NCBI GenBank assembly: GCA_030834895.1 | Contig: JAUQXA010000058.1 | Span: 38,467 to 102,466, forward strand | Direction of reading: 5' to 3' | From: Anaerolineales bacterium | Lineage (GTDB): Bacteria; Chloroflexota; Anaerolineae; Anaerolineales; Villigracilaceae | DNA length: 64,000 nucleotides | Shown: in pieces, positions 7,965 to 15,790 of the stretch | Numbering within the stretch: position 1 is the first letter of the stretch | Layout of the letters: every line of letters starts with the position of its first letter | Translations under genes and position numbers: made by a program | Notes under the pieces: model-generated | What the model was told of the DNA's origin: nothing | The model's input: only the letters and a program-made list of their open reading frames with translations | The model's database searches: none

Positions 7965-9302
7965 ATGGGTGTCATGATGCAAGCCTTTTACTGGGACTGT
8001 CCACGGGAGGATAAGAAGGAATTCCAATGGTGGAATTATGTCAACGAGAAAATTCCCTCGCTGGCGGAAGTGGGGTTTACCTCATTGTGGTTGCCGCCAA
8101 TCCACAAGGCCGCCAACCTGTTTGGGCCTTCGATGGGTTACGACCCCTACGACTACTATGACCTCGGCGAATTCGATCAGAAGGGAACCATCCCAACCTG
8201 GTTTGGCACACGCAAGGAGTTGGATGCCCTGATCAAGAATGCGCACAAAAATGGGCTGAGTCTGATCGCCGACATGGTCTTTAATCACAACTCCGGCGCG
8301 GACGCCCAGGAGATCAACCCGATCACGGGTCAACTGCGCTGGACAGTGTTCAATCCCAAAAGTGGCAAGTTCCCCCGTAATTGGGAATGTTTCCATCCCA
8401 GCATGTATGAATCGTGGGACGAGATGACCTTTGGCGACATGCCCGACCTTTCGCACCGCAATCCCTATGTCTTCAGTGAATTGCTCAAGCTCTCCCGCTG
8501 GCTGATCGAAGAGATCGGCTTCGATGGCTTTCGCTATGATTTTGTCAAAGGTTTCGGACCTTTCACAGTCCAATCCATCCAGGAGTATCGTTACATGCGA
8601 GATGGACAGTATTTCAAACCCTACGGTGTTGCGGAATATTGGGATAGCGCAGGCAACACTCTCAACTGGGTGAACCAGGCGAATCATCTGAATTCCAACC
8701 CGGTGGACGTGTTCGATTTTCCACTGCGCGAACTGTTGAAGAATGTCTGTGATCAATATGGCTTCAGCCTGCGAAACTTGGTCGGAGGAGAATCCGTTTT
8801 GCGGGAGCAGAATTACAGCGCGGTGACGTTTGTGGAAAACCATGACTTGCGTGATGAGGGACGCCCGATCACGAACGATAAACTATTGGCGTATTCCTAC
8901 ATCCTGACCCATGAAGGGTATCCCTGTGTGTTTTGGAAGGACTACTACAACTTCAATCTGGCGCTCGAAGGCACATTCAACGGCATTGCAGCCCTCGTCT
9001 CCGCACATGAGAAGTATGCCGCCGGCTCGACCAGCACGCTGTACCTCGACGATAATCTCTATATCATGCAGCGCGGTGGATACGGTGACCAGCCCGGGCT
9101 GATCTATGTCCTGAATAACCGTGGCGACCGTTGGGATGGTCAATGGGCAAGCACGCAATGGCATAATGCGGAACTTGTCCCTGTGGCGTGGTGGAGCAGG
9201 GTGGACATGGAAAAACCCTTGAACAAACGCACCGATGTGGAGGGACGCGCCCAGTTCTTCGCACCTCCGCGTGGTTATGCGGTGTATGTCCCAAAGGCTT
9301 GA
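7965..9302 (+). CDS. Intracellular alpha-amylase, GH13 family
   Basis: A 445-residue glycoside hydrolase with the four GH13 signature regions: ADMVFNH, GFRYDFVKG with the nucleophile Asp, VAEYW with the acid/base Glu, and FVENHD with the transition-state Asp. It should hydrolyse or rearrange alpha-1,4-glucans. There is no signal peptide (the protein begins MGVMMQAFYWDCP directly in the barrel), so it acts in the cytoplasm on glycogen or imported maltodextrin. AAAGGAGC precedes the ATG. The C-terminal part (about residue 350 on) is the usual beta domain. No other glycogen gene is adjacent. Confidence 0.93.
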   Translation: MGVMMQAFYWDCPREDKKEFQWWNYVNEKIPSLAEVGFTSLWLPPIHKAANLFGPSMGYDPYDYYDLGEFDQKGTIPTWFGTRKELDALIKNAHKNGLSLIADMVFNHNSGADAQEINPITGQLRWTVFNPKSGKFPRNWECFHPSMYESWDEMTFGDMPDLSHRNPYVFSELLKLSRWLIEEIGFDGFRYDFVKGFGPFTVQSIQEYRYMRDGQYFKPYGVAEYWDSAGNTLNWVNQANHLNSNPVDVFDFPLRELLKNVCDQYGFSLRNLVGGESVLREQNYSAVTFVENHDLRDEGRPITNDKLLAYSYILTHEGYPCVFWKDYYNFNLALEGTFNGIAALVSAHEKYAAGSTSTLYLDDNLYIMQRGGYGDQPGLIYVLNNRGDRWDGQWASTQWHNAELVPVAWWSRVDMEKPLNKRTDVEGRAQFFAPPRGYAVYVPKA

Positions 9303-9308
9303 ACTGAA

Positions 9309-9803
9309 ATGTTGAATACGATGTCTGCTCACGACCAACTCCGTGCTTTGCTTGACAGGGAAGGTGCTGTTTATCGAGTGCTCGAACATGAGCCCGAGGG
9401 ACGCACGGAATTCATCACCAAAATCCGCGGCAACCGAATTGAACAGGCTATCAAGTCCATGGTGGTGCAGGTGCGGATGAGCAAAAAGGAAAATCGATAC
9501 TACCTTGCCAATGTCCCCGGTGACTGCCGTGTGGACTTTGACGCCATCAAGTCCCATTTCAATGCAGTGGGTATTGGCATGGCCCCACGTGAAAAAGCAG
9601 AAGCGCTCACAGGCTGTGTCATCGGGTCGATTCCGCCCTTTTCCTTCAGCGACCAACTTGGGGTGCTGGCTGACCCGCTGATCAAGGAAAATGAGGAGGT
9701 TGTATTCAATGCGGGCAGCCTGGAGAAATCCATTTTCATGAGGATGGAGGATTATTTTAGAATCGCAAATCCGCAGGTGGTGAAGATCGCCCTGCGCGGA
9801 TAA
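9309..9803 (+). CDS. YbaK/ProX-type aminoacyl-tRNA deacylase
   Basis: A 164-residue protein that resembles the YbaK/ProX/EbsC editing family, which removes wrongly attached amino acids from tRNA. Supporting stretches are AIKSMVVQVR, YYLANVPGDCRVDFDAIK, GCVIGSIPPFSF and the late EVVFNAGSLEKSI, which correspond to the family's conserved Lys, GxVxPFG-like loop and GS-x-x-x segment. It starts seven bases after the amylase stop; ATG 9321 is an alternative start. No free Cys-tRNA(Pro) specificity can be inferred; the lysine pocket is only approximate. Confidence 0.75.
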   Translation: MLNTMSAHDQLRALLDREGAVYRVLEHEPEGRTEFITKIRGNRIEQAIKSMVVQVRMSKKENRYYLANVPGDCRVDFDAIKSHFNAVGIGMAPREKAEALTGCVIGSIPPFSFSDQLGVLADPLIKENEEVVFNAGSLEKSIFMRMEDYFRIANPQVVKIALRG

Positions 9804-9840
9804 TCTTCTTATGCATAAAATCAAACTTTAGAGGTGAACC

Positions 9841-10308
9841 ATGCAAATCGAAAATCGAGCTTTTTCAACTGATAATACGAAGAAAAGTCCCCGCAAATTG
9901 GGATGCGCTTTTGTGCTGTTGCCGATCAGCGCGATAATATTGTTGGGAGTCAGCGTTTGGTATACATATTCAAGTTATATGTTTTACAGCAGGGGAGTCG
10001 AAGTGCAGGGCACGGTTGTTCGGTTGGAATCATCCTCTTCCTCAGAAGGTGGCACCACCTACTCTCCGGTTTTTAGTTATACAGTGGATGGTCGGCAATA
10101 CGAATATGAAAGCGTCAACTCCTCCAACCCGCCCAGTAACAAGGTTGGCGATGTTGAAACGCTTCTCGTTGACCCGAACGATCCAGGCAAGGCGCGTCAA
10201 AATAGCTTTTGGGAACTTTGGCTTTTGCCCTGTATTCTATGCCCAGTTTCGTTTTTTATGATAATCCTCTCAATTGGGATTCCGTTGATCGTTCGTCGTA
10301 TGCAATAA
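9841..10308 (+). CDS. DUF3592-like two-pass membrane protein
   Basis: A 155-residue protein with a hydrophobic segment at residues about 23-47 and a second at about 124-148. Between them lies a beta-rich extracytoplasmic domain (VEVQGTVVRLESSSSSEGG, FSYTVDGRQYEYES, VETLLVDPNDPGKARQNS). This layout and the PxFxYxVDG and V-x-Y-x-P-x-x-P-x-x-A pattern match DUF3592 proteins. AGAGGTGA precedes the ATG. Function of the family is unknown. Confidence 0.75.
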   Translation: MQIENRAFSTDNTKKSPRKLGCAFVLLPISAIILLGVSVWYTYSSYMFYSRGVEVQGTVVRLESSSSSEGGTTYSPVFSYTVDGRQYEYESVNSSNPPSNKVGDVETLLVDPNDPGKARQNSFWELWLLPCILCPVSFFMIILSIGIPLIVRRMQ

Positions 10309-10354
10309 CTGCCAGATTCTGTCGCCATTTTCGATGGTGGAGCAACAAAAAAGT

Positions 10355-10360
10355 TATAAT
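10355..10360 (+). promoter_or_regulatory. -10 element of a leaderless gene
   Basis: TATAAT lies exactly seven bases before the ATG at 10368. There is no ribosome binding site in the gap. No convincing -35 hexamer is visible. Confidence 0.65.
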
Positions 10361-10367
10361 GAAGTAA

Positions 10368-10712
10368 ATGTACGAGCATCACAAACAACCTCTGGCCAAA
10401 CGCTCCGTATTTGCCAAACGCCTGGCATTGAATGGGATTGTAGGATTGCTCCTGCTGGCTTTTTCACTTAGCGTTGGAATGCTTGGCTATCATTATTTCG
10501 AAGGTCTCTCTTGGATAGACTCTTTGCTGAATGCTTCCATGATCCTTGGCGGCATGGGACCCGTCACTCCATTGCGGACAGTAGCGGGGAAACTATTTGC
10601 CTCCTTTTATGCTTTGTATTCGGGTGTCATCCTGCTAGCCTCGGTTGGCATTCTCGCTGCTCCAATTTTCCACCGCTTCCTGCATCGTTTCCACCTTGCC
10701 GAAGATAAGTGA
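10368..10712 (+). CDS. Small ion-channel-like membrane protein
   Basis: A 114-residue protein with two hydrophobic helices (residues about 22-43 and 78-98) flanking a pore-loop-like stretch, LSWIDSLLNASMILGGMGPV. The layout, helix-pore loop-helix, resembles two-helix potassium channels, but the selectivity filter TVGYG is replaced by ILGGMGP, so ion selectivity is doubtful. The C-terminus is basic and cytoplasmic (HRFLHRFHLAEDK). It starts seven bases after a TATAAT, as a leaderless mRNA. The next gene begins three bases after its stop. Confidence 0.6.
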   Translation: MYEHHKQPLAKRSVFAKRLALNGIVGLLLLAFSLSVGMLGYHYFEGLSWIDSLLNASMILGGMGPVTPLRTVAGKLFASFYALYSGVILLASVGILAAPIFHRFLHRFHLAEDK

Positions 10713-10715
10713 ACT

Positions 10716-11075
10716 ATGACTGAATACACTCCCATCCATTTTTTTGATGAACGAATCGGGGTGACCTTCGATGTGCCTCCAACGCTTGAAAAGTCACCGC
10801 CCTGTCCAAACGAATTCACCTGGAATAAAAAAACATATCGTGTGGTCGAATCACTCTCCGAGTGGAGCGATTTTACGCGGCGGGGAAAAATGGCTAAAAA
10901 TATGCGCCCTGCACATGCCGAAGTTGCATCCACACGCGGGTCATTGAACGTGGGACGGTTTTATTTCCGGGTCAGGGTGGATTCGGGTCAAATCTTTGAT
11001 ATTTATTATGACCGTTTCAGAAAAAATGTCGATGCCCGCAAGGGGGAGTGGTTTTTATATCGGGAATTGGAGTAA
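10716..11075 (+). CDS. DUF6504-like protein
   Basis: A soluble 119-residue protein. The pattern IGVTFDVPPTLEKSPPCPNEFTW shortened here as VTFDVPP and PxxFTWxxKTYRVVE, followed by the middle MRPAHAE and the end GQIFDIYYDRFRKN and GEWFLYRELE, matches proteins annotated as DUF6504, found mainly in Actinomycetota and Chloroflexota. It has no known activity. It is separated by only three bases from the channel-like gene. A GATAAG six bases before the ATG may be a weak leaderless -10. Confidence 0.7.
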   Translation: MTEYTPIHFFDERIGVTFDVPPTLEKSPPCPNEFTWNKKTYRVVESLSEWSDFTRRGKMAKNMRPAHAEVASTRGSLNVGRFYFRVRVDSGQIFDIYYDRFRKNVDARKGEWFLYRELE

Positions 11076-11082
11076 TTCGTCC

Positions 11083-11125
11083 TGAGCGTGGTCGAAGGAT
11101 AGAGGATATGCTTCGATTACGCTCA
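11083..11125. repeat. Dispersed TGAGCG...TCGAAG inverted repeat between convergent genes
   Basis: TGAGCGTGGTCGAAG (11083-11097) and CTTCGATTACGCTCA (11111-11125) pair with two mismatches around a 13-base loop. CCTGAGCGnnGTCGAAGG is a repeat sequence found scattered in many bacterial genomes. Here it runs into the ndh stop codon and could terminate transcription from both sides. Confidence 0.65.
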
Positions 11126-12370
11126 CTCCTTCGTGATCAGCCTCACCTGATTATCATAGAATAAATAGTCCCACATCCAGTTGAACATAATGACGACCCG
11201 GTTGCGGAAGCCGATGATACGGTAGATGTGCAGGAAGACCCAGATCACCCAGGCAATGAAACCGCTAAAGGAGATGCCAAAAATCCTCGCCACGGCGGCG
11301 TTGCGACCGATGGTGGCGAGCAGTCCGGGGTCCTTGTAATGGAAGGTTTCAAGGGGCAGGTTGTCCATCTGGCGACGGATATTTTTTGCCGCTGTCGCCC
11401 CCTGCTGAATGGCGACCGTGGCAAGCATCGGCAGGAGTTGTCCGTTTTCCTCGAGAAAGGCAGTGTCACCGATGACGAATATTTCGGGGTGATCGGGCAA
11501 CTGCAAAGTCGGCAGGACGCAGATTCTGCCTCCACTAGCTTTTTCCACATTCAGTTCATCCACCATCTCAGCCGTTTTGATTCCGGCAGTCCAAATCACG
11601 GTCTGTGTTTCGATTTGACTCCCATCTGCCAGCGCGATGCGCTGTCCGTTGAAATCTTCCATCCTGGTATTCAATCGGACCCGCACATTTTTCCCGTGTA
11701 ATAGTTTGAGTGTTGATTTTCGTAGCTCATCGGGATATGAGCCCAGCAGGTTTGACGTTGCTTCAAGCAGGATCACACGTGCTTCCTTCAGCATGGAACG
11801 CGGATAATCCTTCACCATGACGTGAGAGATCAATTCTGCCAGCGCTCCTGCGGTTTCCACCCCTGTGGGTCCGCCGCCGACGATGACAAAGGTTAGTAAA
11901 GCCTTGCGTCTTTCTGCATCTCCTTCATTACTGGCCCGTTCGAACATCGAAAGCAGATGATTTCTTGTTTTGACTGCGGTTTCGAGGTCCTTGACCTGGA
12001 ATCCGGCCTTTTCCAAAGAGTCGAAACCGAAGAAATTGGTTCGTCCGCCTGTGGCAATGACCAGGTAGTCGTAGGCGATTACCGACCCGTTGAGTTTGAC
12101 ATATTTTTCATCCAGGTTGACTGCACTTACTTCGCCCATCTGGAATGTGAGATTTTTTTGCCTGCGGAAAATGGTTCGCACCGGCTGGGCAATTTGTGAC
12201 GGAAGCAGGCCCGCAATTGCCACCTGATACAGGAGCGGCTGGAATAGGTGATGGTTGTTTTTATCGATTAGCGTAATTTGGACAGGCGCATTGGCGAGTC
12301 CGCGTGCAGCCTCCATACCCGCGAAGCCTGCGCCGATAATGACAATGTGGGGGATATGTTTCGTGTTCAT
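11123..12370 (-). CDS. ndh: Type II NADH dehydrogenase
   Basis: A 415-residue membrane-attached flavoprotein that passes electrons from NADH to quinone without pumping protons. The FAD-binding GAGFAGMEAARGL lies at the N-terminus (residues 12-24), the NAD-binding VIVGGGPTGVETAGALAEL in the middle, and IGDTAFLEENGQLLPMLA near residue 300 as the second FAD motif; the C-terminal amphipathic helices (GFIAWVIWVFLHIYRIIGF) give membrane attachment. I chose the ATG at 12370 with GAAGAGG upstream; an in-frame TTG 15 bases earlier overlaps an operator. Two palindromes in the promoter (12385-12451) suggest control by a CRP/FNR-type regulator, fitting a respiratory enzyme. Confidence 0.93.
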   Translation of the reverse strand: MNTKHIPHIVIIGAGFAGMEAARGLANAPVQITLIDKNNHHLFQPLLYQVAIAGLLPSQIAQPVRTIFRRQKNLTFQMGEVSAVNLDEKYVKLNGSVIAYDYLVIATGGRTNFFGFDSLEKAGFQVKDLETAVKTRNHLLSMFERASNEGDAERRKALLTFVIVGGGPTGVETAGALAELISHVMVKDYPRSMLKEARVILLEATSNLLGSYPDELRKSTLKLLHGKNVRVRLNTRMEDFNGQRIALADGSQIETQTVIWTAGIKTAEMVDELNVEKASGGRICVLPTLQLPDHPEIFVIGDTAFLEENGQLLPMLATVAIQQGATAAKNIRRQMDNLPLETFHYKDPGLLATIGRNAAVARIFGISFSGFIAWVIWVFLHIYRIIGFRNRVVIMFNWMWDYLFYDNQVRLITKE

Positions 12371-12384
12371 GGTTAACCTCTTCA

Positions 12385-12451
12385 AATAGTGACATATTTC
12401 ACTATTATTGTAACCAAAAAGGTCTTATTTGTAAAGTATTTCACGAATAAG
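12385..12451 (-). promoter_or_regulatory. ndh promoter with two CRP/FNR-like operators
   Basis: On the minus strand TTTACA (12435-12430) and TACAAT (12412-12407) are 17 bases apart. One palindrome, arms AATAGTGA/TCACTATT around CATATT (12385-12406), sits immediately after the -10 over the start site and has the GTGA-N6-TCAC core of CRP/FNR boxes. A second, longer palindrome (12424-12451, arms CTTATT/AATAAG and core TGTAA-N6-TCACG) covers the -35. Both share TATTTCAC. Occupancy at these positions would repress. Confidence 0.75.
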
Positions 12452-12573
12452 TAAATGCAACTTTCCCCGCCCCTCTCAAAAACTTACGATTTTTCCAGAG
12501 AGTCTTTGTCAGCGCCTGAGAGATGAAAGGGCGGAAAATTATCCCGGTAAGCAACCAAAATTCGGAGGATAAA

Positions 12574-13407
12574 ATGCAAAACCTGTTTTCGATCATGCCC
12601 GATTTTCTGCGCGATCCCGACGCCTTCTTTCACAGCATCCAACGGGACGAGAACGTCAAGGCCAGAGCGCTGTCGTTGGGATTGGTTTCCCTCTTCTCTT
12701 TCATGGTCTATGGTTTCATGGTGGGGTTGGCGAAGAGTCCGTTGCAGGCTTTGTCGTCATCTGTCAAAGTCCCCGTGCTCTTCCTGTCCACCATGATGTT
12801 CTGTCTGCCTGCCTTATATTTCTTTTCGCTGGCGTTGCTCGGCACGCCGCTCAAAATGATCCAGGTGTTAACCGTGGTACTTTCCGGCATCAGCGTGACA
12901 GCCTTTCTTCTTCTCGGGCTTGCACCGATCACCCTCTTCTTCGTGTTGACCTCCACTAATTACGAATTCTTCCAACTCCTGGCGGTGGTCTTCGTGGGAA
13001 TTAGCGCCTGTATCGGCGTGTATTTCCTCTGGCGCGGGATGACTCTGGTGGAGCCGACACGCACCGACTCGCTAAGAACACTCGGCAAGCGGATTCTGTT
13101 CCTGTGGGTTTTGGTCTACGGGTTTGTGGGCACCCAAATGACCTGGCGACTGAGTCCATTTGTCGGCAGGCCCGAAGACCCGTTCTATTGGATTCGCCCT
13201 TCGCGCGATAATTTCTATGTGGATGTGGTCAAGGCCATTCAGGGTGCGCTTGGTCTACCTGCTTCGGATTTAGGTTGGCTCATGCCATTGGTTTTTGGCG
13301 GGATTTGTATTATTGGATTGGGCGTGATCTTCTTCACTGGCGGAATCATGATTGGTAACGCGGCAAAGAAGCCCGCCGATAAAACTGATATGCCGCAGGC
13401 AGGTTAA
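12574..13407 (+). CDS. Yip1-like polytopic membrane protein
   Basis: A 277-residue protein with an N-terminal amphipathic stretch (MPDFLRDPDAFFHSIQ) and about six hydrophobic segments, the last at the C-terminus (LVFGGICIIGLGVIFFTGG). The AL-x-SS-x-K-x-P-x-LFL segment (residues about 66-79) is typical of a family loosely linked to Yip1 domains. The ATG at 12574 is chosen because CGGAGG precedes it; an upstream ATG at 12523 has no site. The leader from 12460 has a small GC-rich hairpin but no riboswitch that I can identify. Function is unknown. Confidence 0.6.
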   Translation: MQNLFSIMPDFLRDPDAFFHSIQRDENVKARALSLGLVSLFSFMVYGFMVGLAKSPLQALSSSVKVPVLFLSTMMFCLPALYFFSLALLGTPLKMIQVLTVVLSGISVTAFLLLGLAPITLFFVLTSTNYEFFQLLAVVFVGISACIGVYFLWRGMTLVEPTRTDSLRTLGKRILFLWVLVYGFVGTQMTWRLSPFVGRPEDPFYWIRPSRDNFYVDVVKAIQGALGLPASDLGWLMPLVFGGICIIGLGVIFFTGGIMIGNAAKKPADKTDMPQAG

Positions 13408-13412
13408 TCAAG

Positions 13413-13444
13413 CAGTCCTCCCGTGGCATTAAACAGGAGGACTG
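13413..13444. terminator. Hairpin between convergent genes
   Basis: CAGTCCTCC and GGAGGACTG are perfect inverted arms around a 14-base loop, lying between a plus-strand and a minus-strand gene that converge. The T content after it is modest on both sides. Confidence 0.55.
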
Positions 13445-13460
13445 TCCGTTCAAATCGTTT

Positions 13461-14102
13461 TTACCAGAACATGAACTGGCTCATCCCCAGTCCCGCCAGA
13501 TCGAGCGGAACGCCGGCCAATCTGGCCAGCAGTCCGACAAATCCCCAAAATAGGTTGCCGATGAAACGGACCTGCCAGAGCAGGATAAGCACGACCCATG
13601 AGAGCATCCCCTGTGTCTGTGCCAGTTTCATGCGGACATCCATCGGAAGGTAAGGCTCGATTGCGCCAAAGCCATCAAAGGGCGGTAGGGGAATCAGGTT
13701 GAGTACCACCGCAGAGATCTGCAGGAATGCGAGGAAAGCCAGTCCCGGCCAAACGCCCGAGGCGCTGACCGGTCCCAGTCGCAGGATCAAGCCGAGGATG
13801 AGGGCAAGTATCGCGTTGGAAAAGGGTCCAGCCAGGGAAACAGCAGTCTCCCACTGACGGCTTTTCAATCGCCACTTTTCGATGTATACCGCCCCGCCGG
13901 GCAGACCGATTCCGCCCATCAATAAAAAGATCATCGGAAAAAGCAACGAGTAAACGGGATGTGTGTACTTGAGCGGGTTGAAGGTGAGGTAGCCTTTGTC
14001 TTTCACGGTATGGTCACCACCGTAATAGGCGATAAGCGCATGGGAAAACTCATGCAGACAAAGCGAGAACACCCAACCGATGATCACAATAAGAAAAGTC
14101 AT
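13461..14102 (-). CDS. Site-2 protease-like M50 metallopeptidase
   Basis: A 213-residue intramembrane zinc protease of the short SpoIVFB/Rv-type group. The zinc motif HEFSH lies in the first helix (residues 17-21, after SLC-L), and the third ligand comes from LIPLPPFDGFGAIE, the family's N-x-x-P-x-P-x-x-DG segment. Several hydrophobic helices surround it. It begins inside the stop of the upstream metallo-hydrolase gene (ATGA), so translation is coupled in the galE operon. Substrate is unknown. Confidence 0.88.
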   Translation of the reverse strand: MTFLIVIIGWVFSLCLHEFSHALIAYYGGDHTVKDKGYLTFNPLKYTHPVYSLLFPMIFLLMGGIGLPGGAVYIEKWRLKSRQWETAVSLAGPFSNAILALILGLILRLGPVSASGVWPGLAFLAFLQISAVVLNLIPLPPFDGFGAIEPYLPMDVRMKLAQTQGMLSWVVLILLWQVRFIGNLFWGFVGLLARLAGVPLDLAGLGMSQFMFW

Positions 14103-14782
14103 TTGAAATTCTCGATTTCTTTTTGCATCACTTCAACAGGAAAATCCCTGCCGTGTGCGGGGAAAACGCGCTTGATTCCCATCGGCAAAATTTTTCTCCA
14201 GCCGTCCACGACCATCTTAATATCTTCCGCAAGAACGGGCAGTCCGGGCGTGAGGCGCAGAAACCATGAGTTCATCGCAGTGTCCCCAACAAAGGCTTCG
14301 CCTGAATCGAGAATGACGCAGGAATGTCCCATGGAGTGACCGGGAGTGTGCACCACTTTGCCGGGAATGCCATATTCAGCCAGTGACATGCCGTTGTCAT
14401 CGAGCACCAGGTCCACCTTTACTTTTGGAAGGCGCGGGCGAAGCAATCTTTTGGACGCCCAGGACATCATGCGTCCATAGGGGGTTGCGCCTGCCGGAAA
14501 GAGCGGCTCGCCTGTCTCGACCATAAACTGGTCTCTACCATGGATGGCGACTTTCGCCCCTGTCATTTCGTGGATGTCGTTTAGATTCGTAATATGGTCC
14601 CAATGTCCATGTGTGAGTAGGATGAGGTCGATCTGCTTTGGATCGATGTTAAGCTTTTTCATTTCGCTTAGGAAGGCGGGCATTCCGTCCCATGCGCCGG
14701 CATCGATCAAAATGGTACGTTCGCCGCGCAGAAGGTAGCAATTGCAAATGCCAACAGGAATGCGATGAAAGGTGAAAGTCAT
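14099..14782 (-). CDS. Metallo-beta-lactamase-fold hydrolase
   Basis: A 227-residue binuclear zinc hydrolase. The ligand motif is LTHGHWDHITN (HxHxDH), followed by HTPGHSMGHSC and GDTAM, with a late His in FPAHGRDFP. Glyoxalase II-like and RNase Z-like members share this layout; this one most resembles general thioester/lactone hydrolases. The ATG at 14782 overlaps the galE stop as ATGA, and the stop overlaps the next start the same way, so the middle gene is coupled on both sides. The longer frame start at 14821 lies inside galE and has no support. Confidence 0.85.
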   Translation of the reverse strand: MTFTFHRIPVGICNCYLLRGERTILIDAGAWDGMPAFLSEMKKLNIDPKQIDLILLTHGHWDHITNLNDIHEMTGAKVAIHGRDQFMVETGEPLFPAGATPYGRMMSWASKRLLRPRLPKVKVDLVLDDNGMSLAEYGIPGKVVHTPGHSMGHSCVILDSGEAFVGDTAMNSWFLRLTPGLPVLAEDIKMVVDGWRKILPMGIKRVFPAHGRDFPVEVMQKEIENFK

Positions 14783-15756
14783 TTTGAATATCCATTCGGG
14801 TGTGATTTGTGCCACTCCCATGCGCTGGAGACGATGTTCTGCAAGTTGGTGTGCATTGGCTTCCAGCCCAGCTCGTCGATGATTCTCTTGGGTGACGCAA
14901 CCAACCGGGCCGAATCTCCGGGACGACGTGGGGATTCAATGACAGGGATGGCATGACCTGTAACCCGTCTCGCTGTTTCGATCACTTCGCGCACTGAGAA
15001 GCCGTTTCCGCTGCCGACGTTGTAAACCAGTTTATCCTTTTTTTCGAGCGCTTCCAGCGCAAGAACATGGGCCGAAACGAGGTCTGCGATGTGGATGTAA
15101 TCGCGGATGCAGGTTCCATCCGGGGTAGGGTAGTCTGTGCCATAGATTTGAGCGGTTTCTGTCTGCCCAAGCGCGATTTGCAGAACGCGCGGAATGAGGT
15201 GTGATTCTGGTTGGTGTGCCTCGCCACGTCCGGACAATGCTCCACAGGCGTTGAAGTAGCGCAGCGCAGCAAAGCGCAGGCCATGAATGCTGCGATACCA
15301 TTCGAGCGCCTGTTCGGTCATGAGCTTGGTATGCCCGTAGACGTTGGTGGGACCGAGGGGAGAGTCTTCAGTCAACGGGGCTTCGCTGGATTGATAAACG
15401 GCCGCAGTGGATGAAAATGCGAGTTTTCTTATCCCAACCTTGACGGCGGTCTCCATCAATTGCAGGGAGTTGCTGAAATTATTGCGAAAGAATTTGCCTG
15501 GGTCCTTCATGCTTTCGCCCGCCTCGATAAATGCGGCGAAGTGCATGATGGCATCGAATTTACTGGAGGTCAGTGCTTCTGCCAGCGCGTGAGTGTCATC
15601 CAGATTGGCATGGATGAACTTTGCATCCCGCGGTACTGCGGCGCGATGGCCTGTGACCAGTGAGTCGAAAACTGTGACGGAATGTCCTGCATTAATCAGC
15701 GCCTCGGCGGTGGCGGAACCAATATAACCTGCGCCGCCTGTAACGAATACATTCAT
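14779..15756 (-). CDS. galE: UDP-glucose 4-epimerase
   Basis: A 325-residue short-chain dehydrogenase/reductase that interconverts UDP-glucose and UDP-galactose through a bound NAD. The Rossmann motif TGGAGYIGSATAEAL is at residues 6-20, the catalytic Ser in FSSTAAVY, and the Tyr-Lys pair in YGHTKLMTE. Later segments (RYFNACGA, GTCIRDYIH) are typical of GalE. AGGAG precedes the ATG and a TATAAT lies at 15788-15783 on this strand, so the operon galE-MBL-M50 probably has its own promoter. Why an epimerase is coupled to an intramembrane protease is not evident. Confidence 0.93.
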   Translation of the reverse strand: MNVFVTGGAGYIGSATAEALINAGHSVTVFDSLVTGHRAAVPRDAKFIHANLDDTHALAEALTSSKFDAIMHFAAFIEAGESMKDPGKFFRNNFSNSLQLMETAVKVGIRKLAFSSTAAVYQSSEAPLTEDSPLGPTNVYGHTKLMTEQALEWYRSIHGLRFAALRYFNACGALSGRGEAHQPESHLIPRVLQIALGQTETAQIYGTDYPTPDGTCIRDYIHIADLVSAHVLALEALEKKDKLVYNVGSGNGFSVREVIETARRVTGHAIPVIESPRRPGDSARLVASPKRIIDELGWKPMHTNLQNIVSSAWEWHKSHPNGYSK

Positions 15757-15782
15757 ATGTTCTCCTGAAAATAATTTGGAAG

Positions 15783-15788
15783 ATTATA
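15783..15788 (-). promoter_or_regulatory. -10 element upstream of galE
   Basis: TATAAT on the minus strand, 27 bases before the galE ATG, in the eight-base region between galE's leader and the esterase stop. No good -35 is seen. Confidence 0.5.
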
Positions 15789-15790
15789 TC

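Noticed and set aside
12371..12385. TTG start of ndh at 12385
   Set aside because: It lies in the operator; ATG 12370 has GAAGAGG upstream and matches the family N-terminus.
12460..12573. Riboswitch in the leader of the Yip1-like gene
   Set aside because: The AGAGAG and CCCGGTAAGCAACC stretches recall parts of SAM-type motifs but the core pairing and conserved order are missing.
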